Of a stretch of 38,117 nt of DNA, positions 1 to 9,127 are shown one piece after another (position 1 is the stretch's first letter; the number at the start of each line of letters is the position of its first letter). A model generated the notes under the pieces. It was given only the letters and a program-made list of their open reading frames with translations. It made no database searches and had not been told where the DNA came from. The DNA is from CAYVKM01 sp964452045. GTDB lineage: Bacteria; Calditrichota; Calditrichia; RBG-13-44-9. Location: positions 1-38,117 of the forward strand of contig CAYVKM010000029.1 in assembly GCA_964452045.1 (NCBI GenBank), in the 5' to 3' direction. The position numbers were made by a program, and so were the translations under genes.

Positions 1-1833
1 GCACACCGTGTAGATTATACCGAAGGTAACCAGATAATGAATGGTGGTAATGGTGTTACCGGGGCTGATGAAACCAGTGAAGATTTGAATAATACTTTCA
101 CCACTAACAGTGAGCCTTCTCCGAATGCGCCCTGGAAACCGATCGCTGCTGCTAAATTACAGCTTATTCATAACGCAGCCGATCCATCCCTGGCAATGGT
201 GGATATTTATCTGAATGGGACGAAGATACTGGATGATTTCGCCTTCCGGAGCGCTACTCCCTTCCTGACGGTGGGTGCCGGCACGATGCTTAATTTCGGA
301 TTTGCGCCGGAAAACAGCATTTCAGTGGTTGATACGATTCGGAATTTTCCGGTCGTTTTGGACAGTGGTGTTTATTACAACGGAATTGCCACGGGAGTAG
401 CCGATACCAGCAATTTTGCGCCAAATCTCGAGGGCAGAAATATTTCTTTGAAAATTTTTGGAAACGATTCTATACATACAGTATCCAGTATTCCGGGGCA
501 GGTGGAAATTTCGCTTGCTCATGGCGTGACCGATGCCCCGACTGTGGATATTGTGGCCCGAAATCTGGCCGTCACACTTTTTGATAATGTGGCTTACGGA
601 GATGTGACACCTTATCTTGCTCTTATGCCGGCTAGCTATACCATAGATATTATGGATTCCTCCGGACAATCTATCCTTTCCAGCTTTGAAGCAGATCTGT
701 CAACTTTGGCAGACAGTGCAGTAGTTATTTTTGCCTCCGGATTTGCAGATTCCGCTCTAAACCAAAACGGGCCATCTGCTGGTTTATACATGGCGATGAC
801 TAATGGCAATGTTGTTCAGCTACCGCAAGTAATGAATTATGCCCGGATCCAGCTTGTTCATAATGCACCGGATCCCAACATCAGCGTTGTGGATATTTAT
901 TATAATGATAATCTCTGGATAGATGATTTTACTTTCCGGCACGCCACACCCTTCATGACGATCCCGGCGGGACAATTATTCACGGTTGGGATTGCCCCGG
1001 GAAATAGTAGTTCGGTGAATGACACTCTTGTTTCTTTCCCGGGAGAATTTGCACCGAACGATGTTCAAATCGGCTTTGCCAGCGGTGTATTGAATCCCAA
1101 CAATTTTGCACCTAATCCCAACGGAGCAGATATTTCCTTTACCTTTTTCGGAAATGATTCGGGGCGGGAAGTTTCGCAGACGCCAGGTTCTCTGGAAATG
1201 TTTGTGGCCCACGGTGCCACTGACGCACCTACAGTTGATGTAGTAGTTCGGAATGTTGCCCCCCTCTTTGAAGATATTGGGTATGGCAATATTACCGGAT
1301 ATATCCCTGTTCAGCCGGGCGTCTATACGGTGGATCTGGTTAATAGCGCAACCTCGGCAATCCTGGACAGTTTTGATGTAGATCTTTCCGCACTGGCGGA
1401 TAGTGCCATCGGTGTGTTTACTTCGGGATTCCTGGATTCCGCTGCCAATCAGAACGGGCCCTCCTTTGGATTGTACGCCGTTTTGGCCAATGGACAGGTA
1501 GTTGAATTGCCGGCCATACCAACTGCTATAGCCGGTGAGCAGGAAATAATTCCCAGAGAGTTCGATCTGTATCAGAATTATCCTAATCCTTTCAATCCGA
1601 ATACTACAATTCGATATGCTTTAAAGCAAAGTACCCGGGTAACCCTCACAGTTTATAATCTGCTTGGTCAGGAAGTCCGCACCCTGGTGAATAGCCGTCA
1701 GGAGGCCGGATACAAAACAGTGATCTGGGATGGTTTGAATAATCAGGGACGAAAGGTAGCCAGCGGGATTTATCTCTATCGTTTGGAAGCGGGGGATTTT
1801 GTTAAAACCCGCAAAATGGTGTTGATGAAATAA
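1..1833 (+). CDS. Secreted DUF4397-repeat protein with C-terminal type A sorting domain (5' partial)
   Basis: The reading frame is open to the left window edge, so the true start and signal peptide lie outside. The first in-frame ATG (37) has no ribosome binding site and is not taken as the start. Counting from that ATG, residues about 40-266 and 269-491 are two copies of one ~225-residue module. Each copy holds an 'HNAxDP...VDIY' unit followed by an 'AHGxTDAPTVD' unit, the hallmark of DUF4397 beta-sandwich domains, whose function is unknown. Residues about 508-598 form the sorting domain: 'YQNYPNPFNPNTTIRY', then a VYNLLGQEVRTL segment, then 'GRKVASGIYLYRL', ending in KMVLMK. Such domains send proteins through type IX-like secretion to the cell surface in FCB-group bacteria. 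It probably encodes a surface or extracellular structural protein. The family call is secure; the role is not. Confidence 0.85.
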   Translation, partial: AHRVDYTEGNQIMNGGNGVTGADETSEDLNNTFTTNSEPSPNAPWKPIAAAKLQLIHNAADPSLAMVDIYLNGTKILDDFAFRSATPFLTVGAGTMLNFGFAPENSISVVDTIRNFPVVLDSGVYYNGIATGVADTSNFAPNLEGRNISLKIFGNDSIHTVSSIPGQVEISLAHGVTDAPTVDIVARNLAVTLFDNVAYGDVTPYLALMPASYTIDIMDSSGQSILSSFEADLSTLADSAVVIFASGFADSALNQNGPSAGLYMAMTNGNVVQLPQVMNYARIQLVHNAPDPNISVVDIYYNDNLWIDDFTFRHATPFMTIPAGQLFTVGIAPGNSSSVNDTLVSFPGEFAPNDVQIGFASGVLNPNNFAPNPNGADISFTFFGNDSGREVSQTPGSLEMFVAHGATDAPTVDVVVRNVAPLFEDIGYGNITGYIPVQPGVYTVDLVNSATSAILDSFDVDLSALADSAIGVFTSGFLDSAANQNGPSFGLYAVLANGQVVELPAIPTAIAGEQEIIPREFDLYQNYPNPFNPNTTIRYALKQSTRVTLTVYNLLGQEVRTLVNSRQEAGYKTVIWDGLNNQGRKVASGIYLYRLEAGDFVKTRKMVLMK

Positions 1834-1842
1834 AAAGTATGG

Positions 1843-1879
1843 AACGGGATGCTATTGTCTGATGCAATGGCATCCCGTT
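1843..1879. terminator. Stem-loop between convergent genes, likely bidirectional terminator
   Basis: AACGGGATGC (1843-1852) pairs perfectly with GCATCCCGTT (1870-1879). An inner ATTG/CAAT continues the stem to about 15 bp, broken by one T-G pair, around a 7-nt loop. It starts 9 bp after the DUF4397 stop and lies 38 bp from the stop of the converging GH13 gene. The T-run is poor on the plus strand; on the minus strand CTTTTTATTT follows within several bases. Terminator function is inferred from position and stem strength. Confidence 0.6.
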
Positions 1880-1886
1880 TAATTGG

Positions 1887-1910
1887 AATCCCGTTAGGGG
1901 TTACACATAT
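1887..1910 (-). repeat. Short palindromic repeat unit
   Basis: AATCCCGTTAGGGGTTACAC followed by ATAT. It matches the unit at 10828-10850 (AATCCTTTTAGGGGTGACAT) and, in the opposite orientation, the units at 10633-10654 and 10685-10708. Each unit is a short GC-rich palindrome joined to an ACATAT-like arm. Confidence 0.45.
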
Positions 1911-1916
1911 TTTTTT

Positions 1917-4900
1917 CTATTTCTTCAGCGCATTCATCAGCTTCTCTACCTGAAACTCCGATTTCTTTTCTGCACCCTGAAACTTTCTGATAATATCATA
2001 CCGTTCGATAATCCTCTGGCACATCTCCTTTTTGTCCTGCAAACCCTGCCGGAGCACATCAATCACTGCAACAGCCAGCAGCCAGTTTGCCAGCGAATGA
2101 AAAGCTTCCTGATTAAACCAGAGCACATCCCGATAGCGGTTTACCTGCAGGTAATTCCGCACATCTTCATCCTGCAAAAACGTACGCATAATTTCATGGG
2201 CAACCCGGGTTTTCGGTGCCTTCGTCATCCACCATTCCTGATGGGTAGTCAGTATTTTGATCATCATCACCGCCCGGTAAGCTGTCGCATCATCCATACC
2301 CATATTTCGGAAAGTGTCTTCCATAATCTTGGTCAACAGCCACTCATCCATGCCATAACGGCTGTTCATTGGGATGTCAGTTTTACTCAATACCGCTCCC
2401 AGCCGGTGCACCAACACCCAGCTCAACAAAATAATACGATGGTCTTCATCCCGGACATGCTTTTTGATCGTTTTGCTTACACTCAGCCATTTTCTAGAAC
2501 CGGGACAGGTAATCTCCTTTTCTAACAGTGGCAAGGCAGGCAGAGCATTGAGAACTTTGGTCATCCGGGAAACGATTTCATTTATGTCCCCTTCTCCCTG
2601 GGTAAAGTTTTTAATCTCATGCAGCAGATGAGGTACCTGTTCATCCCGCAGTCGTTTGAGCAACGGTTCAGTCTGCAATATTTTTTTATCGTCCATTACT
2701 TTTATCAATTTCCGGTAAACTCCCTGATTTACAATTTCACGGAATGACTGGTGTATGGGACGCAGGAAGGTTTCCTTCAGCGCTTCGTCAATACTGGGAA
2801 CTCCCCGGCCGTCCAGGTAAGCATGCAGATTAGCATAGTGGTGCCAGATGTTGTCTTCCACTTCCCGGAAATCCAGAAAGACATGATATTGATAAGCATT
2901 CAGTGAAACAAACAATCCCCGCTCGTGGAGGTCCTTGCTGCTCCGGATATACTCCAGACCGGAGCTGTAATCCCTGAAAATCACAAAGTAATTATCATGA
3001 TGGTGGAGATTCAGTGCATGACCCAAGCTGTTTTGCTCCATCACCCGCTCATCCTGATCAGGCTTTTTCACCGAATAGGCCACCGAATTCTTAACCCATC
3101 CGAGGGTGTTTTCAAATTTGTTGTTGTAGATAACCAGACCGTGTTCCCCATCAAAACTATTGGAGAAGACCACGACATTTTCGTTGACATAACCCTCGGG
3201 TGTAAAAAAGTCGTAGAGGTAAAAATTGCGGACATCCGAAAAAACATGGCGTTTTCGCATCAGAGGAAAAATTTCCCGCTCATGGCGGTACACCAGATCG
3301 CGGTCTGTCTGCTCATCCCAGTAGGCCTTACGATATTCCATACCATATTTTTCGGTGAAACCTTCAACCTGTCCATGACCGAACATAGGCAATCCCGGCA
3401 TGGTAACCAGGAGCGTAGAAACTCCGAAATATTTATCCCCCTTGCCAAACTGGGCGACTGCAGTTTCTTCATCGGGATTATTCATAAAATTGACGTATCG
3501 TTTCAGGATCTCCGGATTGAATTCCAGCACATTCTTGATTGAATAACGGAATTTTATATTATCCTCGTTCTTTAGCATGTTCATAAAGGCACTGTTGTAG
3601 ACCCGGTGCATTCCCAGGGTTCGGACAAAATAGCCTTCCATCAGCCAGAAAGCTTCGGCCAGCAGCAAGGTATCCGGGATCTCCTGAGCAACCCGGTCAA
3701 CTAATTCCCGCCAGAATTCTTCCGGCATGGCTGCATCGAACTGTTGCCGGGTTAAGCCATGTTCACTGCGGGTAGGAATATCGCCGCCTGAACCTGGTTC
3801 AGGAAACCAGAGCCGCTGGTAATGTTTCTTGGTCAGCGTCATGGCCGCATCGAAGCGGATGATTGGGAATTTCTTGGCTACCGAGAGAATGGTCTGAATC
3901 ACGGCTTCCCGAACTTCCGGTTTCAGATAATTCAATTGTGCGGTATCGTTCCAGGGCATGCTGGTCCCATCATTCCCGTGATAAACAAATTTGGTATCCC
4001 CGGTATGGAAATCAACCCGCTTAAATAACACGGAGGCATCAGTGCGGTTGTAATAGTGATCTTCCAGAAAGATACCTACCCGACCATCCCAGGAAAGATT
4101 CGGTCCGCTATAAGTGTGGGACGGGTAGGGGCTGTAATCCAGAGAGATAAACCAGTCCGGATGTTCGATAAGCCAGCGGGAATCAATGCCCATGTGATTG
4201 GGAACCATATCCCCGGCCATCCGGATACCCCGTTGCCAGGCGCGATGTTTTAAATTGTTAAAGGCTTCCTCACCACCCAGATCGTGGGCAATTTCGTAGT
4301 TGAAAAGTGAATAGGCCGAAGCCACCGCCTCGGGATTTCCACAGAGCTGTTTGATTCTTCGTGAAGCATCGCTTCGTTCCCACAGGCCGATTAGCCAGAG
4401 ACCGGTAAATCCCCAGCGGGCGAGCTGGTCCAACTCTTCATCGGGAATCTGATCCAGACGGGAGATATTTTTCTGATATTTTTTTGACAACTGATCCAGC
4501 CAGACGTAAGTGCTTTTGGCCATCAGTACCACTCTGGGCATCCAATCCTTATCCGGGCTAAAACGCTCCGGCTCTATTTCCAGACCGGCGAAGGTCGTGA
4601 CCTCGGATAGCGCCGGTCCAAGGAACCGCGCTTTCTGCTCTTCCCGGATGATGTCCAGACTGCGCAGGAGTCGGAACAGAAATTTTGCCAGCATGAATCC
4701 CCACTTCTGGCGGATATAATCCAGCTGGCCGGAGAGCGAATAGGGTTCAACAATCGCCGGGCTGCGCATCATGTCCACCAGATTTTGATTTTCCGGTCCG
4801 AATTTGGGTTGCTGTTCAAAAAACTTGTAGAGGGATTCGGTGATGTTGTGGTAGGCAGTGAACTTCTCCAGCTGTTCATCATCAAATAATTCCAGAAACG

Positions 4901-5456
4901 GTGAAAAAGCCGGATTGAGATTGGCCAGCCACAGCAACATTAACTCTTCCAGGGCCATCTCCCGGTGCTGTCGGGTTTTAAGATAATCCTTAACGCTCGT
5001 TTCCCCCGAATAAACCGCTTTTGGTGGAAACTCTTCGGTAAATTTTTCCAGGGCCGAATTGACTTCTTTGACCCCGATTTTTTCTTCAATCCACTTCAGG
5101 GCTTGTTGGGATACTTTATCGCTTTTCTGTTCCCGGTATAGCCCAATAACGTAATGCAGAATTTCATCAATCAGGCCCATGGCATTTATCTCGCCCGCCC
5201 TGACCGCAGTTTCCGGGAAATTGATAACATCCCTTTTTTGGTTTATTTTTTGGGCAAAAGTCCGGGTGGCTTGAAAATTAGCGAAAATGACGTTTCCACT
5301 GATTTGAAAGAGAGATTCTTCGAAGCTGTATTTCTGCCGGGATTGGCGGGAGATATGGAATTCGAAAAAATTGTCTTTCAAACAAATTGAAGATTGATCG
5401 GTTTTTTCCAGTTGCTTCAGGGTTATTCTGATCTGTGTTATCTGCTTACCCTTCAA
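1917..5456 (-). CDS. Large GH13 alpha-amylase-family enzyme
   Basis: This 1179-residue protein has a central (beta/alpha)8 glycosidase domain at about 310-760, an alpha-helical N-terminal extension of ~300 residues and a C-terminal extension of ~400. Conserved GH13 regions are visible: region I GDMVPNH (D416...H421), region II IIRFDAAM (nucleophile D536), region III LLAEAFW (acid/base E601) and region IV NFMNNPDEE (D662). All three catalytic acids are present, so it should act on alpha-glucans, as hydrolase or transferase. In region IV the usual His before the last Asp is Pro661; GlgE-type maltosyltransferases also have Pro-Asp there. No signal peptide is seen, so it is probably cytoplasmic. 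The start is TTG, supported by GGAGG five to six bases upstream. The neighbours do not define a glycan pathway. Exact substrate unknown. Confidence 0.9.
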   Translation of the reverse strand: MKGKQITQIRITLKQLEKTDQSSICLKDNFFEFHISRQSRQKYSFEESLFQISGNVIFANFQATRTFAQKINQKRDVINFPETAVRAGEINAMGLIDEILHYVIGLYREQKSDKVSQQALKWIEEKIGVKEVNSALEKFTEEFPPKAVYSGETSVKDYLKTRQHREMALEELMLLWLANLNPAFSPFLELFDDEQLEKFTAYHNITESLYKFFEQQPKFGPENQNLVDMMRSPAIVEPYSLSGQLDYIRQKWGFMLAKFLFRLLRSLDIIREEQKARFLGPALSEVTTFAGLEIEPERFSPDKDWMPRVVLMAKSTYVWLDQLSKKYQKNISRLDQIPDEELDQLARWGFTGLWLIGLWERSDASRRIKQLCGNPEAVASAYSLFNYEIAHDLGGEEAFNNLKHRAWQRGIRMAGDMVPNHMGIDSRWLIEHPDWFISLDYSPYPSHTYSGPNLSWDGRVGIFLEDHYYNRTDASVLFKRVDFHTGDTKFVYHGNDGTSMPWNDTAQLNYLKPEVREAVIQTILSVAKKFPIIRFDAAMTLTKKHYQRLWFPEPGSGGDIPTRSEHGLTRQQFDAAMPEEFWRELVDRVAQEIPDTLLLAEAFWLMEGYFVRTLGMHRVYNSAFMNMLKNEDNIKFRYSIKNVLEFNPEILKRYVNFMNNPDEETAVAQFGKGDKYFGVSTLLVTMPGLPMFGHGQVEGFTEKYGMEYRKAYWDEQTDRDLVYRHEREIFPLMRKRHVFSDVRNFYLYDFFTPEGYVNENVVVFSNSFDGEHGLVIYNNKFENTLGWVKNSVAYSVKKPDQDERVMEQNSLGHALNLHHHDNYFVIFRDYSSGLEYIRSSKDLHERGLFVSLNAYQYHVFLDFREVEDNIWHHYANLHAYLDGRGVPSIDEALKETFLRPIHQSFREIVNQGVYRKLIKVMDDKKILQTEPLLKRLRDEQVPHLLHEIKNFTQGEGDINEIVSRMTKVLNALPALPLLEKEITCPGSRKWLSVSKTIKKHVRDEDHRIILLSWVLVHRLGAVLSKTDIPMNSRYGMDEWLLTKIMEDTFRNMGMDDATAYRAVMMIKILTTHQEWWMTKAPKTRVAHEIMRTFLQDEDVRNYLQVNRYRDVLWFNQEAFHSLANWLLAVAVIDVLRQGLQDKKEMCQRIIERYDIIRKFQGAEKKSEFQVEKLMNALKK

Positions 5457-5608
5457 AATCGACCTCCGGAGCTGTGGTGTAAGATTCCTTGTTTCATACT
5501 TGACGAATTAAACAGCTTTTGAAAAAACATAATTTAGTATATAAATTGTATCAGATGAAGTCAAATAATCCGAGCTGAATTTCAGATTTTAAGATAAGGA
5601 AAATACTG

Positions 5609-6865
5609 ATGAAAATCCGCCTATTGTTAATTTCAATAATCACTACCTCATTATTTTTCCTTTTGCTGACATTTCAAACTGTGCTGGGTCAGCTACCGGA
5701 GCAAATTCAGCTGGTAGAGAGTGTCCCGGTGCAAACGACGCTTGGCCTTGAGGAAACCGCCCGGACATTTCCGGTCTGGTATCAGATGATCAAAGGCGCT
5801 GAAAAATCCATTGATATGGAAATATTCTATCTTTCGGACAAGGCTGGGACCGCCCTGGATACGATTGTTCAGGCCATGGTAAAAGTTGCCCGCCAGGGAG
5901 TACAGATACGCATTATCGTCGATGCCCGAATGGCCGGGACTTATCCCGAAACCCCGGATTCACTTAATGGAGTGCCCAATATCTCGGTTCGCCGTATCTC
6001 TTTATATGATGATAAGGGCGGAGTGATGCACGCCAAATATTTTATCGTGGACGACCGGCAAGTTTTTCTTGGCAGCCAGAACATGGACTGGCGGGCACTG
6101 GAACATATACATGAGTTGGGCATCCGGGTAGAAAATACAAAGCTGGCCGTGCTGATAAAACAGATATTCGATCTGGATTGGCAAATTTCCAGGGAGTCAG
6201 ATCAGACCGCCCCGTCAACCCTTCCGGCATTGCCTGCCGGAATGATGATAAACCGTAGCAATCCACTCCGTTTACAAAATGAGGGTGAGGAGGAGAGACT
6301 TCTTTATCCCACCTTCAGCAGTCCGTTTATGATGTATCCGGAAATGTCCTGGGATGAGACGGAGATCGTCCGGCTTATCGATTCGGCAAAAACCCGGGTG
6401 GAAGTACAGTTACTTTCCTATAGCCCGGTTTCCAGAGGTCATTTTTTCAGCATCATCGATAATGCCATTCGCCGGGCTGCTGCCCGTGGCGTCACGGTTC
6501 GGATGATCCTCTCCAACTGGAACACCCGCCAGCCAGGAATACAATATCTGAAAAGCCTGCAGGTTGTTCCCAATATTGAGATCCGGATCAGTACCATCCC
6601 GCAATGGAGCGGTGGTTTTATTCCCTTTGCGCGGGTAGAGCACTGTAAATATCTGGTGGTGGACAGCAGTCTGGTTTGGCTTGGTACCAGTAACTGGAGT
6701 TACAGCTATTTTAATAGCTCCAGAAATCTGGGACTTGTTTTGGAAAGTCCGGCAACCAACGACCTGGTCCACCGTATTTTTCTGAAAAGCTGGGACTCCG
6801 GGTATTGTAAAACGCTGGATGTTTGCCGGGAATATATGGCCCCGGATGTTTCGGGAAAAGAATAA
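5609..6865 (+). CDS. Exported phospholipase D-superfamily protein
   Basis: This 418-residue protein begins with a hydrophobic signal peptide (about 1-27, cleavage near VLG-Q). Two HKD catalytic motifs follow: HAKYFIVDD (H141, K143, D148) with GSQN downstream, and HCKYLVVD (H345, K347, D352) with GTSN downstream. Two complete motifs indicate an active phosphodiesterase or transphosphatidylase of the PLD/cardiolipin-synthase superfamily. The signal peptide places it outside the cytoplasm, unlike Nuc-type or restriction-enzyme relatives. The substrate (phospholipid or nucleic acid) cannot be read from sequence. AAGGA sits a suitable distance before the ATG. The patatin-like gene starts 63 bp downstream on the same strand, so the two putative lipid hydrolases may be co-transcribed. 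Divergent from the GH13 gene across 152 bp. Confidence 0.88.
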   Translation: MKIRLLLISIITTSLFFLLLTFQTVLGQLPEQIQLVESVPVQTTLGLEETARTFPVWYQMIKGAEKSIDMEIFYLSDKAGTALDTIVQAMVKVARQGVQIRIIVDARMAGTYPETPDSLNGVPNISVRRISLYDDKGGVMHAKYFIVDDRQVFLGSQNMDWRALEHIHELGIRVENTKLAVLIKQIFDLDWQISRESDQTAPSTLPALPAGMMINRSNPLRLQNEGEEERLLYPTFSSPFMMYPEMSWDETEIVRLIDSAKTRVEVQLLSYSPVSRGHFFSIIDNAIRRAAARGVTVRMILSNWNTRQPGIQYLKSLQVVPNIEIRISTIPQWSGGFIPFARVEHCKYLVVDSSLVWLGTSNWSYSYFNSSRNLGLVLESPATNDLVHRIFLKSWDSGYCKTLDVCREYMAPDVSGKE

Positions 6866-6928
6866 GTTGAGGGAAATATTTTCACTGAATCATACGATTT
6901 ATTAAGTGAATGTATCAGGTCCTGATTT

Positions 6929-9127
6929 TTGATTATGTATAGAATAAGCTTTCTGATTTTTATTATCCTGTTAACCCTGGCCACAATGTTGCCTGGGGGG
7001 GAATTCTTTCATTACGAAAAAGGCAGACCAAAAATAGGTTTGGTTCTCAGTGGCGGCGGCGCCCGGGGATTTGCCCATATCGGTGCTTTGAAGGTGATCG
7101 ACTCCCTGAAGATACCGATCGACTATGTTGCCGGTACCTCCATCGGAGCCATTGTGGGTGGCCTGTATGCAGCCGGTTATTCGGTTGATAAAATCGATTC
7201 CCTGGCTCATTTTATTGATTGGCCAATCATATTTAGCGATGAACCAACCCGTCAAAAACGTACCTATTTTGAGAAATGGGATGACGGCCGGTTTCAATTA
7301 CCGCTGGCTTTCGAAAACTACAAAATTATCCCGCCTTCGGGATTAATTTACGGACAAAAGGTTTCGCTGTTATTATCCCGTCTTACCCTGGAGGAGCTGG
7401 ACATTGTGGATTTTGACAGCCTGCAAATTCCCTTCCGCTGTATTGCCGCAGATCTGGTAACCGGCAATGAGGTTGTTCTGGAAAGAGGATCCCTCTCCAA
7501 AGCCATCCGGGCGAGTATGTCCGTTCCCTCGATCTTTACCCCGGTGGCCTGGGGCGATTCATTGCTGGTGGATGGGGGCGTTCTGAATAATTTGCCGGTC
7601 GACGTCTGCAAAAAGATGGGCGCAGAATACATAATCGCCGTAAATGTGGGTACACCCATGCGCACCAGGGATGAGCTCAACAGTGCACTTTCTATCCTGC
7701 TTCAATCCTTCTCGCTGGCCGGTTATCAACGGGAGCAAAGAAATATTGCTGAAACCAATGTTCTTATCACCCCGGATCTGGAAAATTACTCCAATACGGA
7801 TTTTGATAGGCGTAAAGTGGATGGGATGATCAGCCGGGGCAAAAAGGCGGCATATCAGCAACTGGAATTACTTCAACCGTTATCCCGGTTCGCGGAAAAC
7901 AAAAGGATTACCAGTGAGGAAGTCCCGCTGAAGGAAGCGGTTATCAATTCAGTATTTATCAGTGGGAATAAAAAATTGTCGTTTCATTTTATTTATCAAC
8001 TTTTGGGAATAAAACCCGGCCAACCATTAAATCTTGATTTACTGGAATCCCGGATTGGGTCTTTATATAGTCTGGGTTACTTCGAAACCGTCACTTACCG
8101 GGTAGAGCACCACCGCGGTAACCGGTATAACCTGATGCTGGAGGTGAAAGAGAAACCCACCAAGCTGCTCCGCCTGGGTCTGAAATATCAGGATGATAAA
8201 AAAATTATTGTGGGTGTGAATTTGAAAATGAATGACTTTCCGGCCCCGGGATTCCGGAATGATCTGACCTATCTCTTTTCCGGATTGCAACTGGTGGAGT
8301 GGGAGCTTAGCTATCCCCGGCGTATGCTGGGCAGCCGGGTATTTCCCTATCTGTATGGGTTTTATCAGGATTACCCGGTAACCATATTTTTTGATCATGA
8401 AAAGATAGCGTCATACCAGCGCCGCAGTTTCGGAGGTGCCGCTGGGTTAGGTTTGATTGTTAAAAATTATGGAATCGTAAAATTAGATTATATGTTAGAG
8501 AAATTGTTTATCAAACCAACCATTGCCTCGCCGGGAGAAATAGTCTGGCCGGCCTGGGAATATCCCCAGCATCTGGGAAGACTGTATGCCGAAGTGGATT
8601 TACTGGATGATCCCTTAAAACCAACTCATGGCTATTTTGGCCGATTGGGTTATGAGAAAACGCTGGATTTTATAAAGCAAAAGGTAAATTATAGCCGGAT
8701 TTACCTGGATCAGAATTTTTACGGTACTATTATTCCCCGAATAACCACCAGCCTGCATATATTTCTTGGTTTCTCCAAACAGGCGGAATATTATCGCCAA
8801 TTTTATCTGGGTGGTCCGGATCAATTTGTCGGGGCCGATTATGATGAATTTGCCGGTCCCAATATCGGAATCTATCGAGTGGAAAACCAATTTCACTGGA
8901 CCCGTCTGATTTCCCTCCTGGGAATTTATAATGTTGGGAATATCTGGGAGAGTTATAAGAATCCTGATATATCAAAAAATCAATACACCGGATATGGGAT
9001 TGGCATCCAGGTAGATACCGTTGTCGGACCATTGCGGTATGTCATCGGGCACGGCGAGGGGAATACCATACAGTATTTCACCTTTGGTTTCTCCTTAAAC
9101 ACCCGAAACAATGAACGGTTACCTTAA
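6929..9127 (+). CDS. Patatin-like phospholipase with POTRA and outer-membrane beta-barrel
   Basis: This 732-residue protein combines an N-terminal signal segment, a patatin domain (about 35-310), one POTRA domain (about 337-408, with GYFETVTY) and a C-terminal Omp85/BamA-type barrel (about 410-732). Patatin motifs are complete: oxyanion loop GGGARG (42-47), GTSIG with nucleophile Ser71, and DGG with Asp215. The architecture matches the PlpD class of type Vd autotransporters, where the barrel carries a lipase to the cell surface. A surface or secreted phospholipase A activity is inferred. Two starts are possible: TTG at 6929, nine bases after AGG, or ATG at 6935; they differ by two residues. 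The stop codon directly abuts the stop of the opposing DUF4105 gene with no spacer. Confidence 0.9.
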   Translation: MIMYRISFLIFIILLTLATMLPGGEFFHYEKGRPKIGLVLSGGGARGFAHIGALKVIDSLKIPIDYVAGTSIGAIVGGLYAAGYSVDKIDSLAHFIDWPIIFSDEPTRQKRTYFEKWDDGRFQLPLAFENYKIIPPSGLIYGQKVSLLLSRLTLEELDIVDFDSLQIPFRCIAADLVTGNEVVLERGSLSKAIRASMSVPSIFTPVAWGDSLLVDGGVLNNLPVDVCKKMGAEYIIAVNVGTPMRTRDELNSALSILLQSFSLAGYQREQRNIAETNVLITPDLENYSNTDFDRRKVDGMISRGKKAAYQQLELLQPLSRFAENKRITSEEVPLKEAVINSVFISGNKKLSFHFIYQLLGIKPGQPLNLDLLESRIGSLYSLGYFETVTYRVEHHRGNRYNLMLEVKEKPTKLLRLGLKYQDDKKIIVGVNLKMNDFPAPGFRNDLTYLFSGLQLVEWELSYPRRMLGSRVFPYLYGFYQDYPVTIFFDHEKIASYQRRSFGGAAGLGLIVKNYGIVKLDYMLEKLFIKPTIASPGEIVWPAWEYPQHLGRLYAEVDLLDDPLKPTHGYFGRLGYEKTLDFIKQKVNYSRIYLDQNFYGTIIPRITTSLHIFLGFSKQAEYYRQFYLGGPDQFVGADYDEFAGPNIGIYRVENQFHWTRLISLLGIYNVGNIWESYKNPDISKNQYTGYGIGIQVDTVVGPLRYVIGHGEGNTIQYFTFGFSLNTRNNERLP

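Noticed and set aside
2925..3542. 205-codon plus-strand frame inside the GH13 gene
   Set aside because: Lies opposite conserved barrel motifs of a clear enzyme; no independent support.
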